Origin: Paludibacter sp.
GTDB lineage: Bacteria > Bacteroidota > Bacteroidia > Bacteroidales > Paludibacteraceae
DNA length: 64,000 bases
Reading direction: 5' to 3'
NCBI GenBank assembly: GCA_019163375.1
Contig: JAFLKK010000008.1
Location: 186,001 to 250,000 of the forward strand
The position numbers and the translations under genes were made by a program. The number at the start of each line of letters is the position of its first letter. Position 1 is the first letter of the stretch. The notes beneath the pieces are model-generated. The model was given only the letters and a program-made list of their open reading frames with translations, was not told the origin of the DNA and made no database searches. Of this stretch, positions 7,978 to 16,865 are shown in pieces.

Positions 7978-9141
7978 TTACCTGAATAAATTTTTATAGT
8001 TTACAATGCGGTGTTCTTTGATAGTCATTTCGTCACTACCGGCATAAACCAAATTCGATTTTCCTACCCGATCGGGTACAATTTTTTTTAAATAATCCAG
8101 GCCCTTTAGAAAATGAGGTGTAAACGTTTCGGCTGATTTTATTTCAAACAGATTCAATTGATAACCGGCTTCCTGCATAATATCAACTTCATTACCATGA
8201 TTATCGCGATAGAAATAAAGATTATTATCTAGCCCGGCATTATAGCGTTTTTTAAGCAATTCGAGCGTTACCATATTTTCAAACAACGAGCCCCGTAATG
8301 GATGTGTTTCAACATGCGAAGTATTTTCGATTCCCAACAGATAAGCCGCCAACCCTACGTCGTAGAAATAAAGCTTAGGAGTCTTAACTAATCGTTTACT
8401 GATATTAGCCGACCATGGTTGTACTAAAAAAACAATGTAAGTTGCCTGCAAAGCCGAAAGCCATGCAAAAATAGTTTGATAAGATACACCAACTTCAGTC
8501 GCTAAATTATTTGCATTAAAAAGTTGCCCAACACGACCCGCGCACAATTTCATGAATTTTTGAAATAGTGAAACATCCTTCACCTGCAAAATCTGGCGAA
8601 TGTCTCTTTCAACGTAAGTTTCGTAATAATTCCGATAAGCTTTTGTCGGATTCAGGTTATCTGCATACACCCGAGGATAAAAGCCATTCAACAAATAATC
8701 ATCAACCGAATAGTTTTTCCCAAAAGCACCAAGTTCAGCTATAGAAAATGGCAGCAACTTTAACAATGCCACTCTACCCGCCAAGCTTTGAGTCACTTTA
8801 CTCAACATGGAAACATTATTACTTCCCGTTAAAATAAATTGACCATTTTGTTTTTTTTCGTCTACAATTCCCTGAATATAAGAAAGTATTTCGGGATAAC
8901 GCTGAAATTCATCTATAATAGCTCCATCGGGATTGGATGTAAAAAATGCGCGAGGATCGGTTGAAATTTGTTGACGTACGTCAGGATTTTCAATAGAATA
9001 GTAAGGCTTATCCGGAAAAACCTGACGAGCCAATGAAGTTTTACCAGCCTGACGAGGTCCGGTTATCATTACCACAGGATAGTGCAAAGCCAAGTCAACT
9101 AATTCTGTATTTATTTCTCTATCTATCCACATTTTGTACAT
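7978..9141 (-). CDS. AAA_14 ATPase with C-terminal DUF4143
   Basis: 387 residues. Walker A is GPRQAGKTS (28-36), Walker B is GAIIDEFQRYP, and a sensor-like LTGSNNVSML follows. The C-terminal half (HTH-like SYQTIFAWLSAL, then GLAAYLLGIE and the nuclease-like DIMQEAGYQLNLFEIK) is DUF4143. Such proteins are abundant, often strain-variable, and of unknown cellular role. Two starts are possible, ATG 9141 and ATG 9132; MWIDREI is closer to relatives. It is separated from its neighbours, has its own promoter, and may be an accessory gene. Confidence 0.85.
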   Translation of the reverse strand: MYKMWIDREINTELVDLALHYPVVMITGPRQAGKTSLARQVFPDKPYYSIENPDVRQQISTDPRAFFTSNPDGAIIDEFQRYPEILSYIQGIVDEKKQNGQFILTGSNNVSMLSKVTQSLAGRVALLKLLPFSIAELGAFGKNYSVDDYLLNGFYPRVYADNLNPTKAYRNYYETYVERDIRQILQVKDVSLFQKFMKLCAGRVGQLFNANNLATEVGVSYQTIFAWLSALQATYIVFLVQPWSANISKRLVKTPKLYFYDVGLAAYLLGIENTSHVETHPLRGSLFENMVTLELLKKRYNAGLDNNLYFYRDNHGNEVDIMQEAGYQLNLFEIKSAETFTPHFLKGLDYLKKIVPDRVGKSNLVYAGSDEMTIKEHRIVNYKNLFR

Positions 9142-9167
9142 TTTAGAAGTTACATTTATGTATTGTA

Positions 9168-9196
9168 CAAAAATAGTATATATTTTTGATATACAA
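9168..9196 (-). promoter_or_regulatory. Promoter candidate for the AAA/DUF4143 gene
   Basis: TATTTTTG on the minus strand (9168-9175) with TTG 18 bp upstream (9194-9196). Confidence 0.5.
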
Positions 9197-9415
9197 GTGA
9201 TTTACCAGCTAAAATATCGTGATTATATAAAAGCAAATCCTTAATTAAGAACTTAATGTAATAAAAACAGTTCATTTATCAATAGTTTAAATAAAACACC
9301 CAACTCTCATTTCCGAAAAAAATACACTTTTAAATATAAAATTTCAACGGTTGTTATTTTCCATTATCAACTACTTTTTAGTCAATAATGTATTTCAAAA
9401 ACCACTAAAAAAGAC

Positions 9416-9423
9416 TATCTTTG
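9416..9423 (+). promoter_or_regulatory. -7 promoter element for purL
   Basis: TATCTTTG, a match to TAnnTTTG, 95 bp upstream of the purL start. Confidence 0.55.
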
Positions 9424-9517
9424 CGTTCAAATTGAAGGATGATTTGGAACAGAGATAAACACCTCTAAGTCTGCAACTTCCACTCAACATAAAACTTCTA
9501 TAACTTCAAAATACATT

Positions 9518-12500
9518 ATGATTCAATTTTTCCGAACTCCCGCTCAACATCTTTACGCTGTACAAACGGCGCAACCACTTGCCGCCGATGATGTCAGAAA
9601 GTTAGAATGGCTTTTTGGTGAAGCTGCCCTTCTCAATCAGGAAACTGTAGACGGAAACTATGTGGGTCCGCGCCGCGAAATGATTACTCCATGGAGCACT
9701 AATGCCGTTGAAATTACCCAAAACATGGGAATTAGCGGCATTATTCGTATTGAAGAGTTTACAGCAATGCCTTCTACTCCGTCGGCCAAAGGTGGTTTGG
9801 AGTACGACCCGATGCTTCAACGCATATACACCGGCGTTAATCAGGAAGTATTCACGGTAAATAAACAACCGGAAGCTATTTTGGAGATTGACGATATTGC
9901 TGCTTACAGTGCTCAGGAAGGTTTGGCGTTAAGTCCGGACGAAATTGATTACCTGAACGGTATCAGAGAAAAAGTGGGTCGTAAGTTAACCGATAGTGAG
10001 GTTTTTGGATTCTCACAAGTAAACTCGGAACACTGCCGTCACAAAATTTTCAACGGTCAATTTGTTATCGATGGCGAAGAAAAAGAACTTACTTTGTTCA
10101 AAATGATTCGCAAAACATCGGAAGAAAATCCAAACAAACTGGTGTCGGCTTACAAAGACAACGTGGCTTTCAACGCCGGTCCGAAAATCGAACAATTTGC
10201 TCCGGCAAGTGGCGACAAACCGGATTTTTTCCAGGTAAAAGAAATTGAATCGGTTATTTCATTGAAAGCCGAAACACATAACTTCCCAACAACTGTTGAG
10301 CCTTTCAATGGTGCAGCTACCGGAGCAGGTGGTGAAATCCGCGACCGCCTCGGTGGTGGAAAAGCCAGTTTACCGATTGCCGGAACAGCCGTTTATATGA
10401 CTTCGTATGCACGTAACGACAATTCACGCAGTTGGGAAAATGCTATTAACCCACGTAAATGGTTGTACCAAACGCCGGAACAAATCCTTATCAAAGCTTC
10501 GAACGGAGCTTCGGACTTCGGAAATAAATTCGGTCAACCGCTTATTTGTGGTTCATTGCTCACTTTTGAGCACGAAGAAAACGACAAAAAATTCGGTTAC
10601 GACAAAGTAATTATGTTGGCCGGTGGTGTTGGTTTCGGAACCATGCGCGACGCACTGAAAGGTGATGTTGGCGTTGGCGAAAAAGTAGTGGTAATGGGTG
10701 GTGATAACTACCGTATCGGTATGGGTGGTGCTGCAGTATCATCTGTTCAAACAGGTGAATACGATAACGCCATTGAGTTAAATGCTGTACAACGTGCCAA
10801 TCCTGAAATGCAAAAACGTGTTTCGAACGTGATTCGTACGCTGGCTGAAGCCGATAAAAATCCTATCGTTTCTATCCACGATCACGGTGCAGGTGGACAC
10901 CTGAACTGTTTATCGGAATTGGTAGAAACTACCGGTGGTAAAATTGATTTATCAGCGCTTCCTGTAGGCGACCCAACCCTAAGTGCCAAAGAAATTGTGG
11001 GCAACGAGAGCCAGGAGCGTATGGGATTTGTTCTTCCTGAAGACGCAATCGATGGCGTACGCCGCATTGCCGAACGCGAACGCGCTCCGATGTACGTGGT
11101 AGGCGAAACTACCGGCGATATGAAATTTGTATTCGAACAAGCCGATGGCAAAATGCCAATCGACTTGCGCCTAGATTACATGATTGGCAAACCGCCACGC
11201 ACTATCATGACCGATAGCACTATTGAAGAAAAATATGCTCCGATCGAAATCAGTGAAGATAAATTACAAGAATATATTCAAAACGTATTGCAGATAGAAT
11301 CGGTAGCTTGTAAAGACTGGTTGACGAACAAAGTAGACCGCTCTATTACAGGTAAAATTGCCCGCCAACAATGTGCAGGTGAAATTCAATTGCCGTTGAA
11401 CGACCTTGGCGTAGTGGCGCTTGATTACCGCGGAAACGTGGGTATCGCTACTTCTATCGGACATGCACCGCTGGCTGCCATGGTAGATGCCGAAGCAGGT
11501 TCGGTTTTGGCTGTTGCAGAAGCATTGACCAATATCATTTGGGCTCCATTAACTGATGGATTGGACAGCGTATCTCTCAGTGCCAACTGGATGTGGCCTT
11601 GTAACAATCCGGGTGAAGATGCCCGCTTGTACAAAGCTGTTGAAGCTTGTAGCGATTTCTGTTGCTCATTGGGCATCAACATTCCTACCGGAAAAGATTC
11701 ACTTTCGATGACTCAAAAATACGGCAACGAAAAAGTATTCTCACCGGGAACAGTGATTATTTCGGCCGGTGCTGAAGTATCAGACGTGAAGAAAACCGTT
11801 GGTCAGGTAGTAGTAAATGACCCAAAATCGGCTGTTTATTATGTTGATTTCTCATTCGACACTCATAAATTAGGTGGTTCGGTATTGGGACAAACACTCA
11901 ACAAACTGGGCGAAGAAGTTCCAACCGTACAAGATGCGGAATACTTCAAAGCAGCTTTCGATAGCATTCAGGAATTAATAAACAAGGATTTGATTCTTGC
12001 CGGTCATGATATTTCGGAAGGTGGTATGATTACTGCATTACTCGAAATGTGTTTTGCCAATGCTAATGGTGGTTTAAGTGTAAATCTCGAAGGAATTGCC
12101 GAAACATCATTGGTAAACATTCTGTTTGCTGAAAATCCAGGCGTATTGATTCAGGTAAAAGATCGCAAAGCGGTTGAGAAAATCCTTGAAGGAAACGGTG
12201 TAGGTTTTGCCCGCATTGCTACTCCTATTGCTGAACGTCGCATGGAAATCAAAAAGAAATCGGCTTCTTATTCATTCTCAATTAATGAATTCCGCGATAT
12301 CTGGTTCCGCTCGTCTTACTTGTTGGATCGCAAACAAAGTGGTGAAATCTGCGCTTCGGCTCGTTTCAATAACTATAAAAATCAACCGTTAGAATTTGCA
12401 TTTACCAATAGCTTTAACGGTAAATTCTCACAATTCAATTTGTCGCAAGACCGTAAACCAAGTGGTGTACGTGCTGCTATTATCCGTGAAAAAGGAACCA

Positions 12501-13228
12501 ATGGCGACCGTGAAATGGCTTACGCACTTTACCTTGCCGGTTTTGATGTGAAAGACGTTCATATGACCGACTTGGCAACAGGTCGCGAAACACTGGAAGA
12601 CGTGAACATGATTGTGTTCTGTGGTGGATTCTCTAACTCCGACGTACTTGGTTCAGCCAAAGGTTGGGCCGGTGGATTCCTTTTCAACGAAAAAGCGAAA
12701 TCAGCACTTGACAAATTTTATAGCCGACAAGATACCCTTAGCTTGGGTATTTGTAACGGTTGTCAGTTGATGATAGAACTTGGATTGGTAAATCAGGATC
12801 ACGACGTGAAACCACGCATGTTGCACAACGATTCACATAAATTCGAATCGAGCTTTGTGGGGCTTACCATTCCAGAAAACAATTCGGTAATGTTAGGTTC
12901 ACTATCCAACAGCAAATTGGGTGTATGGGTAGCTCACGGTGAAGGAAAATTCTATTTACCAAAACCTGAAAGCGAATACAACATCATTGCTAAATACTCG
13001 TACTCCAGCTATCCAGCCAATCCAAATGGCTCGGACTACGGTGTTGCCGGTATTTGTTCTACCGATGGTCGTCACCTGGCTATGATGCCACACCCTGAAC
13101 GTGCCGTATTCCCATGGCAATGGGCGCATTATCCTGCCGACCGCAAAGCAAATGACCAAATCACTCCGTGGGTGGAAGCGTTTGTAAATGCCAGAGAATG
13201 GGTGGAAAAAGCAGTTGCTGGTAAGTAG
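9518..13228 (+). CDS. purL: Phosphoribosylformylglycinamidine synthase, single-chain
   Basis: 1236 residues, the fused large PurL form. It makes FGAM from FGAR, glutamine and ATP, step 4 of purine synthesis. Order: PurS-like N-terminus, the NSEHCRHKIF linker, the first synthetase half (KAETHNFPTTVEPFNGAATG, then GGGKASLP), the second half (PTGKDSLSM and GHDISEGGM), and a C-terminal class I glutaminase. Glutaminase residues are nucleophile C1079 in GICNGCQ, and H1192 and E1194 in PHPER. All key residues are present. It is monocistronic, ending in a strong terminator. Confidence 0.97.
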   Translation: MIQFFRTPAQHLYAVQTAQPLAADDVRKLEWLFGEAALLNQETVDGNYVGPRREMITPWSTNAVEITQNMGISGIIRIEEFTAMPSTPSAKGGLEYDPMLQRIYTGVNQEVFTVNKQPEAILEIDDIAAYSAQEGLALSPDEIDYLNGIREKVGRKLTDSEVFGFSQVNSEHCRHKIFNGQFVIDGEEKELTLFKMIRKTSEENPNKLVSAYKDNVAFNAGPKIEQFAPASGDKPDFFQVKEIESVISLKAETHNFPTTVEPFNGAATGAGGEIRDRLGGGKASLPIAGTAVYMTSYARNDNSRSWENAINPRKWLYQTPEQILIKASNGASDFGNKFGQPLICGSLLTFEHEENDKKFGYDKVIMLAGGVGFGTMRDALKGDVGVGEKVVVMGGDNYRIGMGGAAVSSVQTGEYDNAIELNAVQRANPEMQKRVSNVIRTLAEADKNPIVSIHDHGAGGHLNCLSELVETTGGKIDLSALPVGDPTLSAKEIVGNESQERMGFVLPEDAIDGVRRIAERERAPMYVVGETTGDMKFVFEQADGKMPIDLRLDYMIGKPPRTIMTDSTIEEKYAPIEISEDKLQEYIQNVLQIESVACKDWLTNKVDRSITGKIARQQCAGEIQLPLNDLGVVALDYRGNVGIATSIGHAPLAAMVDAEAGSVLAVAEALTNIIWAPLTDGLDSVSLSANWMWPCNNPGEDARLYKAVEACSDFCCSLGINIPTGKDSLSMTQKYGNEKVFSPGTVIISAGAEVSDVKKTVGQVVVNDPKSAVYYVDFSFDTHKLGGSVLGQTLNKLGEEVPTVQDAEYFKAAFDSIQELINKDLILAGHDISEGGMITALLEMCFANANGGLSVNLEGIAETSLVNILFAENPGVLIQVKDRKAVEKILEGNGVGFARIATPIAERRMEIKKKSASYSFSINEFRDIWFRSSYLLDRKQSGEICASARFNNYKNQPLEFAFTNSFNGKFSQFNLSQDRKPSGVRAAIIREKGTNGDREMAYALYLAGFDVKDVHMTDLATGRETLEDVNMIVFCGGFSNSDVLGSAKGWAGGFLFNEKAKSALDKFYSRQDTLSLGICNGCQLMIELGLVNQDHDVKPRMLHNDSHKFESSFVGLTIPENNSVMLGSLSNSKLGVWVAHGEGKFYLPKPESEYNIIAKYSYSSYPANPNGSDYGVAGICSTDGRHLAMMPHPERAVFPWQWAHYPADRKANDQITPWVEAFVNAREWVEKAVAGK

Positions 13229-13255
13229 TAGGTAGTTTTTAGTCCTAAATTAACG

Positions 13256-13294
13256 AATCACGGCTTCGCATACGCGAAGCCGTGATTTTTTTTA
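13256..13294 (+). terminator. Terminator of purL
   Basis: A perfect 14-bp stem AATCACGGCTTCGC around the loop ATAC (13256-13287), followed by a T-tract. The stem word recurs in the terminator at 22732. Confidence 0.9.
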
Positions 13295-13456
13295 TTAAAA
13301 TAAAGCTATTACAAAACCATGCATTACAATAAAATTTGACACTTATGTTTATGACTTCCTAAAAATAGTGAATATGAATTTCCTCCTCAATAAGTCAACA
13401 AACGCCATTCGTAATTTGTTACATATATACTTAGAAATGAACAAATCACTAAAGAA

Positions 13457-13463
13457 GAGGAGG
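13457..13463 (+). promoter_or_regulatory. Strong Shine-Dalgarno, unusual here
   Basis: GAGGAGG lies 7 bp before ATG 13471. Nearly all other genes in the window lack such a site, as is usual in Bacteroidota. It fixes the start of the kinase-like gene. Confidence 0.7.
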
Positions 13464-13470
13464 TATAACC

Positions 13471-14103
13471 ATGACACCATCAAAATCTTTTGCAATTTCC
13501 ATAAGCCGGCAGTTAGGAGCCGGGGGTTCTTTCGTTGGTCAGCAGCTTGCCGGTAAGCTAAATATCTTTTTTGCAGATCGTGACATCCTCCGCTATGCGG
13601 CCAATCGACTTTCAACCTTTGAAGAAAATCTGGAATCACGCGAAGAAAGATTGCTTTCCTTCTGGCATTCGCTTTTGAAAACACTTCCACAAAAGGATGT
13701 AATCACTGTACCTTCTGTTGCTTCAGCATTGGAATACACCGATCAGGAATTATTCGATGCTGAAGCTGAAATCATAAAAAAAATTGTGCATGACCATCCT
13801 GCAGTAATTTTAGGTCGTTGCGGGCATTACATTTTGCGCCATGAACCGAATCATATCAGTATTTTCTTACATGCGGATAAAGAATTCAGGATTAACCGGA
13901 TTCAGAAATTGTACAATCTGCAAAATGATGAAGCAACGAAAATGGTTGAAAAATCGGACAAAGAAAGAGCCGCCTATTGTAAAACATTTACCCATATAGA
14001 ATGGATGAATGCCTCGAATTACGACCTTTCGATCGATACAAGTAAGGTTACGTTGGAACAAGCCGTTGAACTTATTCTACAATACATCCAACTCCATTCA
14101 TGA
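13471..14103 (+). CDS. Cytidylate kinase-like protein
   Basis: 210 residues of the cytidylate-kinase-2-like family (PF13189). The N-terminus SISRQLGAGGSFVGQQLAGK is the diverged P-loop region. ADRDILRYAA and VILGRCGHYI follow, then a lid-like stretch (INRIQKLYNL to SDKERAAYC) and YDLSIDTSKV at the end. True Cmk phosphorylates CMP; members of this family are of uncertain substrate. The start is set by a strong GAGGAGG seven bases upstream. It is probably an independent cytoplasmic gene. Confidence 0.8.
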   Translation: MTPSKSFAISISRQLGAGGSFVGQQLAGKLNIFFADRDILRYAANRLSTFEENLESREERLLSFWHSLLKTLPQKDVITVPSVASALEYTDQELFDAEAEIIKKIVHDHPAVILGRCGHYILRHEPNHISIFLHADKEFRINRIQKLYNLQNDEATKMVEKSDKERAAYCKTFTHIEWMNASNYDLSIDTSKVTLEQAVELILQYIQLHS

Positions 14104-14243
14104 TTTAATCATCCCTAACATAAAGCAATAGCATCTATTTTCAAAAATAGTCAAACTGTTTTTAAGGATGAAGCAACTTTCCCAATAATTAGGGTAAGTG
14201 ATAATTTCCCTAAAAAACAAGCACTTTTAAACATTTAAATACA

Positions 14244-14251
14244 TATTTTTG
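14244..14251 (+). promoter_or_regulatory. -7 promoter element for the exported 643-residue protein
   Basis: TATTTTTG matches TAnnTTTG and lies 42 bp before ATG 14294. Confidence 0.45.
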
Positions 14252-14293
14252 TTATCATTACAATTTTGAAATAATAAAAAAAAATCAAGTTGT

Positions 14294-16225
14294 ATGAGAA
14301 CATCACATTTTGCTATTGCCGTACTACTCTTAAGTAGTATTTCTATTTCTGCCCAAAATATAAAAGTATCGGTGAGTCGGGGTATAAGTTCGCCCATTAG
14401 TCAATCATCCGACTCGCTTCATTTTCAACCGCAAAACATACTAAAAGCCTCTGTTTATATACCACTTGCAGGTAAGGGTTGGTCCGAAAAAATTGCCGGG
14501 TGCGAAATGGGCGTGACCTTTGGCGTAAATATAGGAGGAGGTCTTATCTCTGAACAAAAAACAGCAACAACAAGTGGATTCAACGCATTTGGAATTGCTG
14601 AAAGTACTAGCTCAAAATTGTTTGTGCGCAACGATGACACAAGCAAAAAGAAAGGCTACAACCTTGAAATAGCACCCCAACTAAGTTTCTTGCTGGGTGA
14701 TTTTGAATTTGCCCCCATCGTGGGTCTGGGTTACCTGAAAACAGTTCAGAAAGCATTCACTGTGGAACAAAACATACCCAACGGTACCTACCCCACTTAC
14801 GTAAAGATATTCAACCGCCCGGAAACAACCAACAGCGGATTTATGATTAGTCCGAAATTCAGAGTGAGCTATACGCCCGGTATCATTGGATTGTGGGTAG
14901 AAGGTGAATATGTAGCAGGTCCTGAAATGGTGAGTCGGACGTACCAATTGATACCTTCGGGCAGACCCGGTGCTGATGGGATTTACAAATCGGAGCAACT
15001 ACTCACCGGTAGCACTAAAGAAATTGTTCGCAAAACTAACTATGGTGCATTTGGAGTATACGCAGGCATATCGGTTTCGTTGAATAAAAAGAAAAAAGGA
15101 AAACCATACATGGGGCAGGATGATGACTGTGATGGTTTGGCCATTGTAACCGAAAGTACCACGACTAAAAACGATCAGATGATGGTGCGACGCATCGTAA
15201 AATCTAAAACAAAAGGTAATACATCCAATGATATTATTTCGGAAGAAAGCGCAAGAAGCAATGGAATCAACCCTTTTTACAATGGGCAATCGCAGAGTGG
15301 AGAAAATCCACTATACAATGGACTTAACGCAAATAATTCAGCATCCTGCGGTCCTGTAACTCAAAAAACGATTAAACCTGACGGCACAATTGAAGAAATG
15401 ACTTTTGCATGTCCGGATGATGCTATCTATTTCAACAGTCAGAATGAAAACTCAAATACAGAAAAGAAACAAACACAGGGTGCCACTTTTGGAGAGAAAG
15501 TAAATCAGGGACTCCACGCTGCAGGAAGTGCATTGAGCCAGGGAGCTTCGCTTGTAGGGGGAGCTTTACCGGGAGGAGCTGTTATCAGTGCCAAACTTGC
15601 ATCGGGTAACAGTATGCCTAACCGCATCTCGATGAATGTTACCGTAGCCAAACAAACTCAGGGAGCTACTTTTGGCGAACGGGTTACAGGTGCTACAACG
15701 GGGACAATACATATCAGCCTAACCGATGAGGGTTGCGTAGTATTTATGCCCGACAATGCAACAATACTGGTAAACACCCGCAAACAAACTGCAACCGAAC
15801 TTAATGAAAGTGAATCCAATACACTTAGAAACAAGCTCAAAGCCCGACAAGCACTTCTCGAAAAAAGCCCTAATACCGTATCGGGAAGCCTGCCCGGAGG
15901 CTCAATTATATCCGCAGCAGTATCGTCTGTTTCCAACCTTACCGGTTCGGGAGGAGGAGCTGCCGCAGCATCCTATGCAGCTACAGGACGAGTGGGCAAC
16001 ACAGGCAATCAGACTGCTACCACCGAACTGCCGGATAATGACTGCGACGGACTGGTTACACTCTCCGATGGAGAGTATGAAATCAGTTTCAAAGTGGTAG
16101 AAAAAGCCACTTCCGGATTAAAAGACACACTGAAAACACAAGTCAGAATTGGATTCACCGTACAAGGCAATACGCTGAAAACAAAACATGATACTGCAAA
16201 GAACTCGGTCGGCAATATTAGATAA
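14294..16225 (+). CDS. Exported protein of unknown function with repeated motifs
   Basis: 643 residues, not a family I recognise. A signal peptide (residues 1-20, ending ISAQ) is clear. Residues 25-270 alternate short amphipathic strands and look like an outer-membrane or periplasmic beta domain. After a KKKKGK stretch comes an Asp-rich DDDCDGL. DNDCDGL recurs near the C-terminus, just before a beta-rich tail (EYEISFKVVEKAT). Between them TQGATFGE occurs twice in Gly/Ala-rich linkers. The DxDCDG words resemble calcium-binding loops. Cell-surface or matrix structure is a guess. It is a single gene with its own promoter element. Confidence 0.6.
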   Translation: MRTSHFAIAVLLLSSISISAQNIKVSVSRGISSPISQSSDSLHFQPQNILKASVYIPLAGKGWSEKIAGCEMGVTFGVNIGGGLISEQKTATTSGFNAFGIAESTSSKLFVRNDDTSKKKGYNLEIAPQLSFLLGDFEFAPIVGLGYLKTVQKAFTVEQNIPNGTYPTYVKIFNRPETTNSGFMISPKFRVSYTPGIIGLWVEGEYVAGPEMVSRTYQLIPSGRPGADGIYKSEQLLTGSTKEIVRKTNYGAFGVYAGISVSLNKKKKGKPYMGQDDDCDGLAIVTESTTTKNDQMMVRRIVKSKTKGNTSNDIISEESARSNGINPFYNGQSQSGENPLYNGLNANNSASCGPVTQKTIKPDGTIEEMTFACPDDAIYFNSQNENSNTEKKQTQGATFGEKVNQGLHAAGSALSQGASLVGGALPGGAVISAKLASGNSMPNRISMNVTVAKQTQGATFGERVTGATTGTIHISLTDEGCVVFMPDNATILVNTRKQTATELNESESNTLRNKLKARQALLEKSPNTVSGSLPGGSIISAAVSSVSNLTGSGGGAAAASYAATGRVGNTGNQTATTELPDNDCDGLVTLSDGEYEISFKVVEKATSGLKDTLKTQVRIGFTVQGNTLKTKHDTAKNSVGNIR

Positions 16226-16251
16226 TATCCGCGTACTTTATACAAAAAAAG

Positions 16252-16279
16252 CACCTCTTCCGAATTGCCGGAAGAGGTG
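16252..16279 (-). terminator. Terminator shared by convergent genes
   Basis: CACCTCTTCCG and CGGAAGAGGTG form a perfect 11-bp stem around AATTGC. The A-run at 16243-16250 gives a T-tract for the minus transcript (PepSY gene). It may also stop the plus-strand gene. Confidence 0.8.
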
Positions 16280-16307
16280 TTATTGGTTAGAATTGAATTG
16301 AGAAAAT

Positions 16308-16865
16308 CTAAATAGTACTCAGAACCAACATAAATAAAAGAGGAAATAACAATCCCGATATGGGTAATAGCCATATTTTCTTTTTGACAGCAGGTGAAGG
16401 TGATTTCATCATTAAACCTGTTACTGCAATAACAATCAGCGAGATGCCAAATATGTCGGAATAATAAATCCACCAAACAGAGATGTTTTTGTGTAAATCC
16501 ATTATATGCCCTACAACCGGTGTTTTTATAAATTCGGTAATCTCTCCCTTACCCGTTTTAAGGTCAATATCAATATCGCAGTTTGAGCAGGATATTCTTA
16601 ACTCGCCTTTGCGGACGGTGTGCCTCTTTACCTTGTCGTCTATACCTTGCTTTTTCACCAGTCCGGCAACAAAATCTTCATTAATAGACGCTGCATCGAT
16701 AGGTTGAGTAAGTGTTATTTCTTTTCTAGCAATGGTGTATTTATCGGGATGCCACGTTTGGCGATGGTTCATAAAAATACCCGACAAGGCAAACGAAATA
16801 ATTAGCCCTACATAAAAGTACCCCAGATTGGCATGAAGGTTTCTGATTTTCTTTCTGTTTATCAT
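16308..16865 (-). CDS. PepSY-associated transmembrane protein
   Basis: 185 residues. Residue 12 onward (NLHANLGYFYVGLIISFALSG) is the first membrane helix of PepSY_TM proteins. A PepSY-like soluble domain follows, then an HIMDLHKN motif and two C-terminal helices. In Bacteroidota these small proteins follow siderophore or heme TonB receptors and are thought to aid iron reduction or uptake at the inner membrane. Its ATG shares one base with the upstream receptor's TAA (TAATG), showing tight coupling. Role inferred from context. Confidence 0.8.
   Translation of the reverse strand: MINRKKIRNLHANLGYFYVGLIISFALSGIFMNHRQTWHPDKYTIARKEITLTQPIDAASINEDFVAGLVKKQGIDDKVKRHTVRKGELRISCSNCDIDIDLKTGKGEITEFIKTPVVGHIMDLHKNISVWWIYYSDIFGISLIVIAVTGLMMKSPSPAVKKKIWLLPISGLLFPLLFMLVLSTI

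Larger units (their letters stand above)
9142..9517. other. Intergenic region between divergent DUF4143 gene and purL
   Basis: AT-rich DNA without a credible gene. It holds a minus-strand promoter candidate (9168-9196) and the purL -7 element (9416-9423). The purL leader is about 90 nt, and I see no PurR box or purine riboswitch that I can support. Confidence 0.6.

Noticed and set aside
9424-9517. Purine riboswitch in the purL leader
   Set aside because: The leader is only about 90 nt, and I found no three-way junction core or terminator pairing that I can support.
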